A stretch of DNA of 64,000 bases from Tigriopus japonicus (taxonomy: Eukaryota; Arthropoda; Copepoda; Harpacticoida; Harpacticidae): positions 2,733,256 through 2,797,255 of the forward strand of contig CM021316.1 of assembly GCA_010645155.1 (NCBI GenBank), read 5' to 3'. The notes beneath the pieces are model-generated. The model searched no databases. It had not been told where the DNA came from and saw only the letters and a program-made list of their open reading frames with translations. The position numbers and the translations under genes are program-made. Numbering within the stretch: the stretch's first letter is position 1; each line of letters begins with the position of its first letter. Of the stretch, positions 13,404-26,437 are shown piece after piece.

Positions 13404-16251
13404 CGACGAACCTGCATAGGAAAAGTAAGCAAGGACTGGCGAAGAATTTTCTCTTTCAGCGTCTCTCAAAGGATAATCCAAGGATATTGAAGTCCTCCCT
13501 GTTTCCAAGTAGGGCTGCCCATTTCCAAGTACGTCGAGAATGAAGGGAGTCAGTCAGTCCTGTGTGTGGACATACAGTAGATACACACTCGCCGGGTTTG
13601 TGCATAAATTTGGATTGCGAGTCGACCATAAAGACAGAAATACCCACCGGGGCCTCCCTCCTCTCGTCCAATCCGCCCATGTTGCCATTTTCCGATTTAA
13701 AGTGGATCTTAGTCAGAAACGGGTTTGAACTCGCGTTTCATTGAGGCCCCATTCCAACAGATTAAATCTCTGGTCTTGCACATTTGGCGTGAGTTCGATC
13801 TTAGTGCCTTGCAGACTAAATAAAGGTCTCTTCCTCGCACTCTAAGAGTCTTAGAGCGGATCGAGGTGATATTGTTCTGGAGTTCCTACCTTCCTCTCCT
13901 GGTCACTTTCCATTCGCAAATCCGACTTCATTCATTATGGAAAGCGAACTTAAAGTGGAATCGGACTCGCAGTAACTATAGGGCGAAAAACTTTCTCCTA
14001 GTCATCATTTGATATAAACTTATCAGATACTACTCAACTCAACCTCACTTCAATGCTTCAGTGCAAACTTGTACATGAAAATGGAACCGATAATTCAAAC
14101 ATGCTTCTATTGTTCTATGCCATCTTCAAGATCGCTTATGATTGGTCAGACAAATCTGGTCAAACGAGTCTTGGCTAAAGTTGGGACTGATCTGATCCAT
14201 ATCAGACACGGCTGATTTTTTCCCCCAGGTTCCACGATCTTTCCACGAGTGCTGTGACTTATCTGTCAATGGAAAGGCCTTGAGAGATAACGGACACAGT
14301 AAAACCAATCGGGACAATGGACAAATTGAGTCTTGTCTGGACATTGGGTGATTTCTCAATACGTTCTGTCCCACAAGTCTAAACTCATTTTTTAGTTCTC
14401 AGGGGGTTCCATCAGTTTTGGAGGATTCGAAAGGAAGTTGCTGATGCCGTTATTTTCTCGTCCGGTCTATTACACATCAATCACGGATGGAGCTTCAATG
14501 ATCTAATTTCACTTTTGCTCGTTTGGGGCAAACAATCCTGGGAGAAAAAAAAATGAGCTCATTTCGTTCAGCAGATTGGGAGGCTTCACATAATTTTGGA
14601 GGCTATGATTAGGATCCGATTATCGCTTTGACAGTTGAAGAAAGAGACGATCTACCCATCCCTAATTACATTTGCCATCCTGAGTTTGGACATGGCCAGA
14701 TGAGGATTCATTCTTATTCATGAAGAATCAAATTTGGCTTTTTGAGAACAAAACGATCTCGGTTTCAACCTCGTTCTCTAAGAGCTTGCCAAGTGATATT
14801 CCTGGTTGACCCTTGACCTCAAAGGATGATCGAGAAATGGCATCAATCGACCAAGCTTATTTCGGGAGATTGAGAACGAAGGGAAGCGTAAATTTGGGAA
14901 TAGAAATCGAGAGTGCCTCCACGTCCTCCACTTTGTGTCTAATGTTTGTGCCTTAAAGCCGATCATCTCGCTTTTCCGAGCTCGAAACTCAAGTGGGCAA
15001 TAAAAATCCGATCTCTTGATTGCCATTGCGCTAGCTAGCTTTCCTTCAGAGAAAGAGAGAAAATAGCAACATTTCCAAAGCCATAAACTTATTTGCCCTG
15101 GTCTCAAATTCTCCGATGCATACCGACTTGCCGAGCAAGTAACAAAAGCACTGATCTCTTCTTGCACCTATCCAAACATCTTGACATGAATAATATTTCT
15201 ACCCCGAATTCAGAGGATTGCGACCACCATGAAGATATGAGTCTTACAACACATACAACCCATTTCATCCATCAAAAGACGCTCAAAACCTCGGAATTGC
15301 CTCACCAAATGTTGTTTTTGGCTCAGTAGGTGTCTCGTCCAGTCGACAACCTTAAATAGAGCCATTTTAAATGCAAATTCCTTGCTCCTCATACAATATG
15401 TTCGTACGTACATGAAGTGACCTTGTCGAAATAGTTTTGACATTTACATCCCTGGCTTTGACAACATTACCTACGCTACTTTTAAAGTGTTCCTCTGATG
15501 GACAAGTCGGAGAAGTTACGCGATTCAACCAATTCAGCTTTAACACCAAAACGGACACTTGGGTATTGTTCCTTCCTGTATTCAGAAAATTGACCCAAAT
15601 TGTGCTTGGAAACGAGAAACGCCCACCAGTATACCTCTAAACATTCAATTTGGTCAGCTAATGCATTTGAAGCAATAAACGAAGAACTAGTGTTCACTTA
15701 TTTGCGACCATTAAACCCGGAATGAAGGGAGCCACCTCAACGGAACAAGAGAGAGTATCGTAAATTCTTGAACTCGCCGGATCGCCCATATCTCGCCAAC
15801 ATTTACCACCAGAAATAAAGATATTTTAATTGATCTCGAGCTTCATGGCTCTTCGGGTGATGTTTTGTGCATTGTCAATGCCAAGATCAGATTGTTTCGG
15901 ATTTATTTTCATGACGGCAATTCAACATTCGCTCTGAACAAAGCTCATCATGCGCTCCTCCAATCTTCTCTTCGTAAGTTTTTATTCGCCCATGTTGTTT
16001 GTTCAGCGCAAGAGAAACAACGCCGAAGACAATCTCAAAAGCCATAAAGGACACAAAGACCATTAGTTCGAAGGGATTTACCCCTGTGGGAGCAAAGAGA
16101 TCATTTCTCGTAATAATGTTCTCAAGGAAAGGGCCCCATATTATTCCCATTTCTCATAACAAAGCCATTACGTTCCGGGTTTCCTCATTCTGAAGGGGTG
16201 GTTGGGGTTGAGGGTTGGAGGAGATGGTTGAGAACAAATCAAGTAAATCAC

Positions 16252-16324
16252 TTGGGACAATGGATTAAGAAATCAGTTTGTCACCTCCAAGACCCGTAAA
16301 TCTCGGGTTCAATTACTGTCCCAA
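16252..16324 (+). repeat. tRNA-like relic
   Basis: TTGGGACA at 16252-16259 is complementary to TGTCCCAA at 16317-16324. It closes a 73-nt tRNA-sized unit that holds an A-box-like TGGATTAAG and a B-box-like GGTTCAATTAC. The internal arms do not fold into a standard cloverleaf; the best internal stem (ACCCG with CGGGT, 7-nt loop) is misplaced. It is more likely a degenerate tRNA-derived element than a working tRNA gene. Confidence 0.3.
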
Positions 16325-18183
16325 GCTCTATTTGGGGTGTGAGCTCCCCTCGATGAATTACTGAAAGGGAAAGTCTCTCTTTATGATGGAACTCATACAC
16401 AAGGCCAAATCGAGAAATAGACGAAGGGGAGAGTATGGTACTCGTAAGCTGGAGACTCGAATTGGGTCAGGTTTGCGAATTGCATACGTTTTCCTTGAGT
16501 CAATTAGACGGCCTATTGAGAGCCCAATCATTTAGCATCAACTCCGAGGAGAGTCTAAGATTGATGCGAATCAAATAACAATGGTATTCGTTTTGGAGCT
16601 GCTTATCTAGCTCTCCCAATCACATCATTGAATCGATTGGGTGATAATGTTTCTCGCCAGGTGGTGCAACGACCCAAGGAAACGACAAGCATCGGGTAGC
16701 TGACGAACGGAATCCTTTCCATTTTCCAATTCATTTGCTCTGCATCACGTCTGACCTCGTTTTTATTCAAGAAACAAGGGAGGAGATCCGAGCTGAGAGA
16801 ACGACAGCAATTTTGATTTGAGATTGAACTCGGAACAGCTTAGAAAATTCGATTTTCCCGCTAATCGTTGAATCAGAATAAAGAGGTGAGAGTGTCTCCC
16901 TCTGAAAAAACGAGGTGGAAATGTGAGTGGTATACACATTTTATGAGCTCGGAACAGATTAACAAACCCCCAAAGACGATAATGAACATGGATATGGTTC
17001 TCCAGCTCAAGTCTGATTTATGGCCAATATGCTATTGAATGATGATCAAGTCGAATTTGACACCCTTTTCACTGGTTCATGAATCACAGCCAACATTGTT
17101 CGTTGTTCAATGGATTTTTTACCCTCTCTCTCTCTATCTAAGCTCCCCAACAATCTTCATCTCCAACCCCCTCTGAACCATGAGCAAAGAGAGATGTCTC
17201 TTTAACAAGATGAATTATTTGGAAATGAATCATGTTCAGTACTGTACCTGGGGTTAGTGAATTAACTTATGGTGTCCTACACAAGGATTCACCATGTGGG
17301 GGGGTCTGTTCCTCCGGGGTGATAAAGACCTCACATTCCAAAGGCATTTCTACTAAAAATTCGAGATCGAAAGTGGTTGGAAGAAATGGGTTAACAAAGT
17401 CTGGTATGGCACCGCTCTGGGAACATCTCTCTTTCCCATTTGAAATGCATGCAAAATGAGTTTACGAGCCCATCTAAATGACCAGTCCTCTCAATGAATG
17501 GATGCAGAACGCCCAACACTTTCATTTCGGATTCGGAACCTGTTGAGCTTGGGCTCCCGAGATTGCTGCAAAGCCTTGGACAGGGAAAACTGATGGAAGT
17601 GACCTCATTGGGCCATGAGTTTTTTGCCTCGGATTTCTACGGTGTGACCGGGGTAAAGGATTGAGGGCACGCTCAGAAATTCTTCCAAACACCATCTTGC
17701 ACTTGGCCATGATTTATGACACCCGTTTCTCACTTATACGGTCATTTGAGCGACAAGAACAGTTGAGAAAAATTATCTTGTTTGGCTGGTTAAATGCCAA
17801 GTGACCGATACACGGTAATCTGAACAAATGAGGCTTAAACAAAATATGTGCAGACTTGTTGGGAATTTTATAGCCGGCAGTTTCAGCAAATGACTTTTTC
17901 TTCCTCTTCTTTTGCAACAATGGGTGGCAGACCGGTTGTTGACCGACTAAAGCGTGAACTATTTGAAATGAGATGGGATGTAGGAATTTGGAGATGTGGG
18001 GTATTCGCTAGTTTTTCGAGGGGAAAAGTGAAATTTATGGTGTAGATTTTGCCCTCGAGTTCCAACTGATGTGAACTTGATGGTCCATGGACTCAGCGGG
18101 CTCTCCTAATAATGTTAAAGCCTGAGACAATTAAGTTTTTCATTTAAAGCGCGGGAATTTCTCCAAGTTTATTTGAGACCTAC

Positions 18184-18870
18184 CTTGGCAAATCCTGAAT
18201 GAGGTCGGGACAGCGATGAGGCATTTCAACGGAGAAATTCCGAGGCAAAGTGAGATTCTCATCCAGAAAATGAGAGCTCCTTGCCCCATTCAGAATATTG
18301 GGACTCTTGTACACTGGACCTTCATGTCTGAGGATCTCTGAACAATTGGGTCGGACTCCGTCTCGTCCACGAAACCCTGAAAATGTGGCATAGCCTTTGG
18401 GATAGGGTGACGAGTCTAAAATGTCTTCACATGACTTTGAGGCGGCTCTTGCTTCCACTTCACTACAACTTAGCACTAACAAACTGTTCCGTTTATTCTC
18501 CTCAATCTCTTTCCTCATCTTTGAGGATTGCCGATCAGCTTTGCCATGGAAGCTCTGGGCTCGTGGACTCGGTTTGATTCTCCCGCCCTTTTCTTCAGCT
18601 GATCCTCCCTTTTCCGATTTGTTTTTCCGTCGCCTACTGGAAACACGCGAAGAACCGGCGCTCATTGATTGACTTCTGTCCAATTTGGGCTCGTCTTTTT
18701 CATCAACCGTGGGGACAGTGGGCGTGGTCTTGGATGAACTGGGAGATTTACCAATATCTTTGGACTTGGAAAGACTTCTGAGGAGCTTGGCGGCTGATTG
18801 AAGACGAGTGGATTCTCGCCTTTCTACGCCTTTGCTCATCTTTGCCGGCTTTTCTTCTTCGCTGACTTGC
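18184..18870 (-). CDS. Internal coding exon of large Ser/Arg-rich protein, unknown function
   Basis: A 687-bp frame bounded by good splice sites: acceptor AATTTCAG at its right edge and donor CCAAG|GTAGGT at its left. It is entered and left in phase 2, so it is a symmetric exon. The roughly 229 residues are Ser-, Lys- and Arg-rich and probably disordered. Many basophilic phosphosite-like motifs are visible (RRESTRL, RSLSKSKD, DRSQSMSAG, RAQSFHGK, ENKRNSLL, ASKSCEDIL). The C-terminal half is less repetitive. I recognise no catalytic domain or transmembrane segment. The entry phase matches the donor of the ATG exon at 47232-47326 exactly, rebuilding an Arg codon. I infer a cytoplasmic scaffold or signalling protein; the family is not identified. 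Confidence 0.75.
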
Positions 18871-21800
18871 CTGAAATTCAATCAAAACGTATTGTTAATG
18901 GCAAGTAACATACGTTCAGTTTTAACAAAAATAGGTGAACATTTAGTAAAGTGGATTGAATATTTAACATTCAAGCAAATGAGTTCTGGTAACTGAGGTG
19001 ATTGACAGAGCAGTTTTGAGTTCCTTTTGACTCACTTTTGCGAGTCATGGGTTTTCTTAACACTTTGACAGGCTTCAAAGAGGCAAATTACCATTTTCTT
19101 GCCAATGAGCCCAGTCTGCCTAAGCACACACATTTAGATGTTTGCCTGCAGCTGTGAGTTGCATCTTTATTGCCAATACCTGTAGTAAGGCCGTCTTTTC
19201 TTCATTTTTTTCCTCATTTTAGCGGTGTTACTTTCTTCTAATGGGTCAATTCAAATTTGCCACCTTCCAGTTCAACTAAATAACAACTTTGTAAGTTCAA
19301 ACACAGGGCCATTACATTCAGCCTCCTCAGTCCTCACCATTGAACAATTCAATGACCCCCGTGGAAAGTGAGCAATTCCTTCTTTGTAGGAGGGGGCGTG
19401 TTTACTGTTGTCAAAATTGCAATGCCATCATTCAGGCCGATCTAAACTCACGTCTCTCCAATTGCTTCAAAGGGGATGAGCCAGGTTGCTTTTCAATAGG
19501 GTAGGGTGAGACCAAAGCAATGAGCACCAAGTAATTCTGGGCTGTTTTCGAAGGGAGTGGCTAAATCGAACGTTCGTTTTGAGCTGTGGTGCTGACTATC
19601 CATCGCTTTCCATCTTGCAACTCTCATTTTTGACACATCCTCCAAATTGGCTAGTCCCTCTTTTGTTGGGGTGGAGTCGCAAAATAGTTTGAAGTAATTG
19701 TAATTGCTTTGAGGTCAGCAAACTGTCTAGGCATCGAAAAAAGAATGGGCGCTATTTAGAGCGGTTTCAAATCAGAAAATTTAAAACATGTTTGGTTCAG
19801 ATTATATCAATTAAGCCATTTTTGGATCAGTCTTTTATTTATTTTGCTGATCTTATCACAATCAAAATTAAGATAAAGCAATTGACAGTGACACGGCACT
19901 GCAGCCTTTATTTGTGAATGGAATCGACAAACTCAACATGTGTCACAACCATCGTTTTGGACCTGAAAGGCTTTATTGGGTTCCCCTTTACCCATAAAAT
20001 TAAAACATTTAGAAGATAAGTTTATTCCAAGCATTAAGTTCTACTTAGAGTTGGGCAAATTACCCAAAAAATGGGATTAATTACAAATAAAACTACTTGG
20101 TCAAAATGGCTATTAATTACAATTACATGGCTCAAAAATGGAAACAATATCAAATTTTTGCCAAAAAATGCAAGTGATACAATTTCTTGACTCATAAACG
20201 TATTTAATTCATTTCATAACAAATACACGTAATTGTAATTAATTGTATCTACAATTGCTCCCCATCTCTGCATGAACCCAAGTCAGCCAACTTCGGTCTA
20301 TTAAGCCGAGTATTTCTTCCTTTTAATCCGGAGTTTCTTGGTCTCTCTAAATCACGTCTCACCCATTCGTACTCTTTCGTCTCCACTTGAAAAGCCACAT
20401 TAGTGTGTCTGCACTCTACAGACTCGCTGTTTCGTTCGTTCGTACGTAGTGTTTGAACTCTGAAGACCCACGCTTGTTTATACAATGATTTGTGAAAAGA
20501 GACAATTGCTTACGAGGCCAGGGCTGCACAATTGGACGACTAGCCCGGTAGAAATAGATTCAAAATGGAGGGCTATTGACAAATCCAAGCCTTTTAGAAT
20601 TAGTGCGAAAGGAAATGTCATTGACTCTTGAGCACAAAAGAGTCCATTCGTATTCGTCGCAATCATCATTCGTCGCACAATCAAGACTGACTTAAGGGTT
20701 ATGCAACAAGATACCATATCCAGTTGTATCTACGTGTTTTTTTTCTTCTTCATTCTTATTGGATTCTGGTTACAAATATTCTGGAAGTGAGCGGCGCTAA
20801 ATAGGGTCTAGAAAATCCAGGAAATGCCCTTTCAATCGTCTTCAAAGAGCATATCAAGTGTCATGGATCGAATGGCAATTCTCAATTCTCACACTTTCAA
20901 TGAGGAACAGGTATTCTGGTACCTGTTGACTATCCATATGGTTCCCCTCTTGCGCTCTTTCTTGCTTGGTGAAGACGACGAAGACAAGCGGGCTGAGCAA
21001 TTACCGTAATATATTTTGATGACAAGATTTTCCAAGTCACCACCACAAGTTTGGCCCGCCCCTCCCCTCCCAGCAAGCACCTTGCACTCGGATGAGCGAG
21101 GGAGACTAAGAACCACAAAACTGGGCTTCCATTATACTTTATCCGTACGAGACCGACTGATAGACGAAGAAATGAATTTCAGATGACTTGCAGTTCCGAC
21201 AAGTGCAGAAACTTTTTAACAATACTTGTTTTCTTTGCTTACTAGACTCGCCTGAATCTCTGCTTGCTTTTCCTCGCCACATTCACACTTTGAGGGTAAG
21301 AATGGAGAGGTTCAGTTTAATTCATTTATTAGATCACTTCAGCATTCAACCCTAAATGTCAAAGAACGGGTGTGTCCAGCCCAGAGTCGTCACAACCTGG
21401 TGCTCTTTGGTCATCCTCTGTTCACTCATTGGTAGCGAAGGCTTATGTTGTGCAAATGTGATGCGGCTCCAATGACAAATGAAGAAGTCAAACACATCTC
21501 CTTGATCCTTCGACACTGTTGCCGATAATCTTAATCTGACAAGCCTACCTACCTACAGTGCAACTCCGTCGACGAACCCAACGAAGCGATCCCGATGTAG
21601 AATTCAAAACTCGCATTCTTTGCATGGTCTTGCACCGACTAGGCGGGGTATGCAAAGAAAGGTGATTTGTCTTTTTATAAACCTTCCTCATGAACCTTCA
21701 ATATTCTAGCTGGCGCAGAGTTTGTCCGGAAAGACCCAGCTAAAAGACGAGAGCAATTGTGTAACTAGCAAATTACTATTCGGCAAATCATGGAGTCTGC

Positions 21801-24800
21801 CGGGGCCTCAAGTGGAAAGAGAGGGAGACTTGAACGATTGAGAATGCCATGATTGGATGAAGGGAGCTCACCTGCTGCACCACCAGAGATGGAGAGTTGA
21901 TTTCAGTTGAAGCAATTCCCACGATTTTTTTGGACAGCCTAGAAATTGGTCACGACTTTTTGGCAACGACTGGTTTTTTGCTTCAAGTCAACCTAGTTAA
22001 GCCTTTGAAAAAGTTTTAGTAAACACGTGATCCCACGTAACCTTTGGCTCGGGCCTTAATGCCCAATTCGAAGAGCTATGGATGATGCTTAATCAGGTTG
22101 AATCCGTGGTGAAATCACCGAGGCCTTTTAAGGGGCTTGTCATTCTGTCAAGGAGATACCAATCAGTACATGGCCAAAGAAATCTTCGCTTGCATTCAAA
22201 TGGTGAGAAGCAAAAAATGCAAATGGTTTGATCTGAAATCAGCTCGCCCCCTATTTACCCCCAAGAAAAGCTAGGCAAACATTGCTTCCATCGGGAGAAC
22301 GCTTCAGACACAATTGTGCATATCCGGAAGCGTTTTTCTTACTACCAATAACAATGAATGACAAAGTTAACCAGATCTATTACGGACCAAATCTGGCCTA
22401 AGGGAAATCAGTCTATTTCCACTCATGGTTAGATGTAGAACGGAAACTGATTTCGTTGGAGTGGAGCTTTCTGGAATTCGCTCACCGCGAGTCTACAACA
22501 ATAAACCAGCAATTTCAGCGTGACTAAATTGAAATTTTGAAAGACAATATGGCAAAAAGGAATTTTCTTGTACTTCTTTTTAGTTAAGAGAGGTTTTAAG
22601 AGAGGTTCAAACACCTCGAGAAAGTTTTGACGTGCTCTGCCCTATCAGAGCGACTTTGAGCCCAAAGGCACTTTCGCAAAATGAAAAATACGGCAACAGC
22701 ACTTTAATTTGGCTCATTTGAAGCCATATTTATGGACAGGAATATCCATCATCTTATTAATATTGCCTTGTCCAAGTGTTCACGGTCTTGGACCATTATG
22801 AAGATGTGGTCTAAGCCAAAAATCCAAAACAATTTTACTTTACGCGGCCCAGAGGACTGAAAATAATCCAAAATTGAAATTGCCTGTCATGTTGTTGCAT
22901 ATCAAGCAAGAAAGAGAAGAGTTCGAAGATCGAAAGAAACTCTCCTTGCTCTGGAGGAGAGATCTGAACATTTTTAAAGGCGTCATGAAAATGCATCATC
23001 CTATTAACGGGCATTAACACCAACAGGGGTTCCATTTTTGAACTCTGCTCAATCCCTTTTGTTCCCTTGATCTTCTCAGCTCGCTTTGCTATCATGCCCC
23101 ACAGCGTTTCGAGTGGACTCGATACTACTAAACACTTCCAAGAACGCCGAGAGAAGATTTTTAACTAACTCTTTTCGTAGGTTATGGCACACAGGTCCTC
23201 TTATTCTATTAGCACAGAAACCAAAAGGTTTTCATATCCATAAGGACTCGCTAAACATTTCCCAACCTTTCCGGGAAACCGCGACGAGGTTCATTTCAAA
23301 CGAACACTGTGCACCATCCTGGCTATTGTAACTAGGTTATTGTAGTTATGCCTAGTATCAAATCATCCAGTATCGACCTGGATCCGTATGGCTTAGTGGT
23401 GAATATTTATGCCTCTTAAATGCATCTAACTCAAACGTAAAGGGCTCTCCAGTGGAAGTTGAGTAACGACAGTGCGCGAACCCATGTAACACGAGCACTC
23501 TGCCTCCTAAGGCGTGTGTGGATGTGTAAGATGAAAAGGCCTGGTTGTTTAGTTTACAACATGGTTCGGATTTGTAATGACTTTTGCAAGTTTGCCAGGC
23601 ATTGCGCGCCCAATCGATGCACTTACCATAATCATTTGCCGAAGCAAGTACATATACGAACAAACACGACGATATGGAGGATCGCATAATTCATTTTAGA
23701 CTACGAGAGCATCTTGTTGCGAGAGCCTTAATGAAGATTAAGTGAGGATGCTCTACTTTCGTTTCCGCCGAGCAACCAACTCGAACATTAAGGCCTCTAA
23801 AACGACTGAGGGCCGACCGACTTGCTCAAGTGGATGATGACTTGTTATATTGGACATGATGTACAATAGATATGTTTTGCTAGGCCCTCAGGCCCAACAA
23901 GGGGGCCAAGTCCGGTTAATGTGGGCTTTTGTCTATAATGATAACCAGCGCGGGCCTTGGGCCTCCACCTCATATTTTGTGATCCGAAAATGATTTATCC
24001 CCGGCATAAAAATCCGGCTCTAAAGCGCTCCTTATCTTGACTCCACCAACCAGGGCCGGGTTTTCCTTCCCCAATGACCTTTAATAAAGCTCCGAGCTAA
24101 CTAACGGTGGGTTGCTTTCATGATTCGGCGCTTTGGCTGAACCTTTGAAAGCTTGGTCGAACCTGTGAATGGAAAGAATTTGATGCCTCGAGTGCAAAGA
24201 GGCTCCACTCGGAGTTGAGAAAGTCATGAATCACACTCCTTGTCATGAGCCATGAATTCAGGCCTTTGATAGATCGGACCCCAAGCAAACTCTACCCCAT
24301 CACATGGATGCAACGAGAAGAAAGGAATTCCAAATTGAATAGACGACACGGTCACCACTTGGCGACGAGATTAATAAGCCACTTAAAATGGCACGTTTTC
24401 GGGATTCGCAATCCGAGGTTCGACAAGCATTTGCAAATGTCCTATTCCCGGTTTGGGTTACTTAGATGTTGTGGTTTGGCGAGGAAGAAAGCGAGCCAAA
24501 AGACAAATATCTGTCAGACGAGGAAGAAATTAAGGAGCCATTCAGGGAGCTTATCGTTGATCTAAATGTACAAATGTTGTTCCTGCTTGCAAACGTTCTC
24601 TTGTTAGTGTTGTTGAACGTGGTTGACCTCAAAACCGTCTCTCATTGAGGTAATGTATGAGATTACAGACAAGAGAAGATGTACGAGAAAGATTTCGACT
24701 TGTTTTATTTACCAGGCATGAGACATAAATTTTACTTTGACAGGGAGTTAGGCCATGCTTGGAATACAAGCAACAAAAGAAGGCAAACTTTTCAATCTTT

Positions 24801-24959
24801 TCATGCATGCAAGAATTTTTAAGTGACTTGATGAATAAGTGAATTTTATTTAAAAGAATGTGAAATCAATCATTTTACGATCGCGATAGTTGCATTCCGG
24901 CATTCTTTTCACTTAAATGCCAAAACATCAAACGCTAGAGTGCATTTCGGGTTTTTTTT

Positions 24960-25026
24960 CTAGATGGCGCTTCTTTCCGAGTGAACATGTTTGAACAGAA
25001 CATCACATGAGGTTAGCGCCACCTAG
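24960..25026. repeat. Short imperfect inverted repeat
   Basis: CTAGATGGCGCT (24960-24971) faces AGCGCCACCTAG (25015-25026), 11 of 12 paired, with a 43-bp loop. It could be a small MITE remnant or a hairpin. No target duplication was recognised. Confidence 0.35.
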
Positions 25027-25387
25027 CGTAGCTATGCCCAACTAAACTATCAACCAATACGGCTCTTTTTTTTACAAAAGAAAAGTTAATGTTTGCAAAA
25101 GTCTATTCTGATTGTAATGTACTGATTCACATTCGGACAAATTCAGGCTAACAATCGCATTAAAAAACGGGAATTCCTCACTTAATGACCTAATTCCATG
25201 TCTTGTTTCTTTTTGGTCCGAAGTCTTTTCATAGTTGGTGAAATGTTTGCGTTTGCTTCATCCAGGGAGAGGGACATGATTTAGTTAATTCAAGAGATGT
25301 AATCAAAGAAAACAAAGACACAAAAGGAAGAGGAAAATACGAATTCAACCACCACCAAGCCCACAGTACTTGCTTGCTGGGCTATCC

Positions 25388-25413
25388 GTTTGTTTGTCCG
25401 TCTGTCTGTCTGC
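25388..25413. repeat. GTTT/GTCT microsatellite
   Basis: A short GTTT run passing into GTCT units, simple-sequence DNA inside the large intron. Confidence 0.6.
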
Positions 25414-26240
25414 CTTTTGCAAGTTCAACAATACAAAGAATCGTGTTCTAAGCTCACCGGGAGACGAAAAATCTAGATAATAGGCATCTCACGAGTCAAT
25501 TTTTTGCCAACGCTCAAGCTCTTCCTGCGATTTATTTTCACCTCTAGACAAACCGAATCACATCAAGTTAAGGTGCTGTAGTTTCTCTTCCTTGTTGCTC
25601 AATAGGTAAGAAACATCGATCTGGCTTCTAAATTTGAATTCAAGTATTAATTCTGCATGAATCCGCTCACACATTTTATTCTGGGAGACTTCAACGAAGT
25701 TCGAGTGCAAGGCTTGGATTTGTGCTTTTTTTCTTTACTAAAAAAACTTTTAGCAGATCAAACACTAATTTGAATCACTTTTCAAGTATCGAGTAACTGT
25801 TTATTCATTAATTGTTTATGAAAAATCAAATCTCGAAAAAAGAAAATACCAAAAAGAACTGTTATTTTACTCGATTTACATTTCATAAACGAAGCAATCT
25901 CAATTTCATAAACAATGTGCCAAAGATAGTCGTGTGTTTAATAGTGGTGGAAATTGAACCAGATGTGATGCCATTATTGAAACCACATTTATATGTCTTG
26001 CTTTTTGGACAAAGAGATTATACAGGGCTTTTTTGACATAAGAATTCAAACATGGCAATTCTTTGCTAAAAATCATCATTTGTGATTTGGTGTTCACAAT
26101 ATCACGCAACCTATACTCATTTTTGCCCACTTGTTAAACTCCCTTTTTCTTGTCTTGGAAGTAAAAAAATCTTTCTGAGCCTTTAAAAAAAATTTACTAA
26201 TTCTAATTTAGTTCCATACACTTCCTGATTTCACAATTTT

Positions 26241-26437
26241 TTAGCCGCATGTTAACGCACCTAATTCAAAAGCTAGAGAATACCAAAATCAAGTCAGATT
26301 AACCGGCCTCAAGTATATATGCTTGTGACAACTCCTGTGTTTGAAACGCAGCAGCTAGGGAGAGTATATACTTGACGAATGCTAATTTGACTAGATTTTG
26401 CTATGCTTTTGAATTAAGTGCGTTAACATGCGGCTTA
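26241..26437. mobile_element. Foldback MITE, possibly PIF/Harbinger-like
   Basis: The ends are near-perfect inverted repeats: 26243-26273 matches the reverse complement of 26405-26435 at about 30 of 31 positions. Weaker complementarity continues inward to the AAGTATATA words near 26310 and 26353, so almost the whole 190-bp unit can fold into one hairpin. If the ends are GCCGC...GCGGC (26244-26434), the unit is flanked by TTA on both sides. That fits the 3-bp TTA/TAA target duplications of PIF/Harbinger elements. It has no coding capacity. Confidence 0.6.

Larger units (their letters stand above)
1874..18183. other. Long non-coding interval, probable intron(s)
   Basis: About 16 kb with no exon I can support. 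It contains GA- and TTC-rich tracts (2663-2717, 2848-2876), an imperfect GAT repeat (3350-3391) and short CACT/CCA, GTGA, GTTG and CT microsatellites. Two tRNA-like relics lie near 9.1 and 16.3 kb. A minus-strand frame at 11845-12087 ends in a donor-like sequence but has no acceptor and is not called. Small unseen exons of the flanking minus-strand gene may lie here. Confidence 0.4.

Noticed and set aside
20045..20265. AT-rich stretch starting TAGAGTTGGGCAAATTAC, considered as a hAT element
   Set aside because: The right end only weakly matches the left terminus and no 8-bp target duplication could be found.
22835..23095. Minus-strand ATG frame of 86 codons with plausible composition
   Set aside because: No homology recognised and no splice or promoter support; kept out of the annotation.
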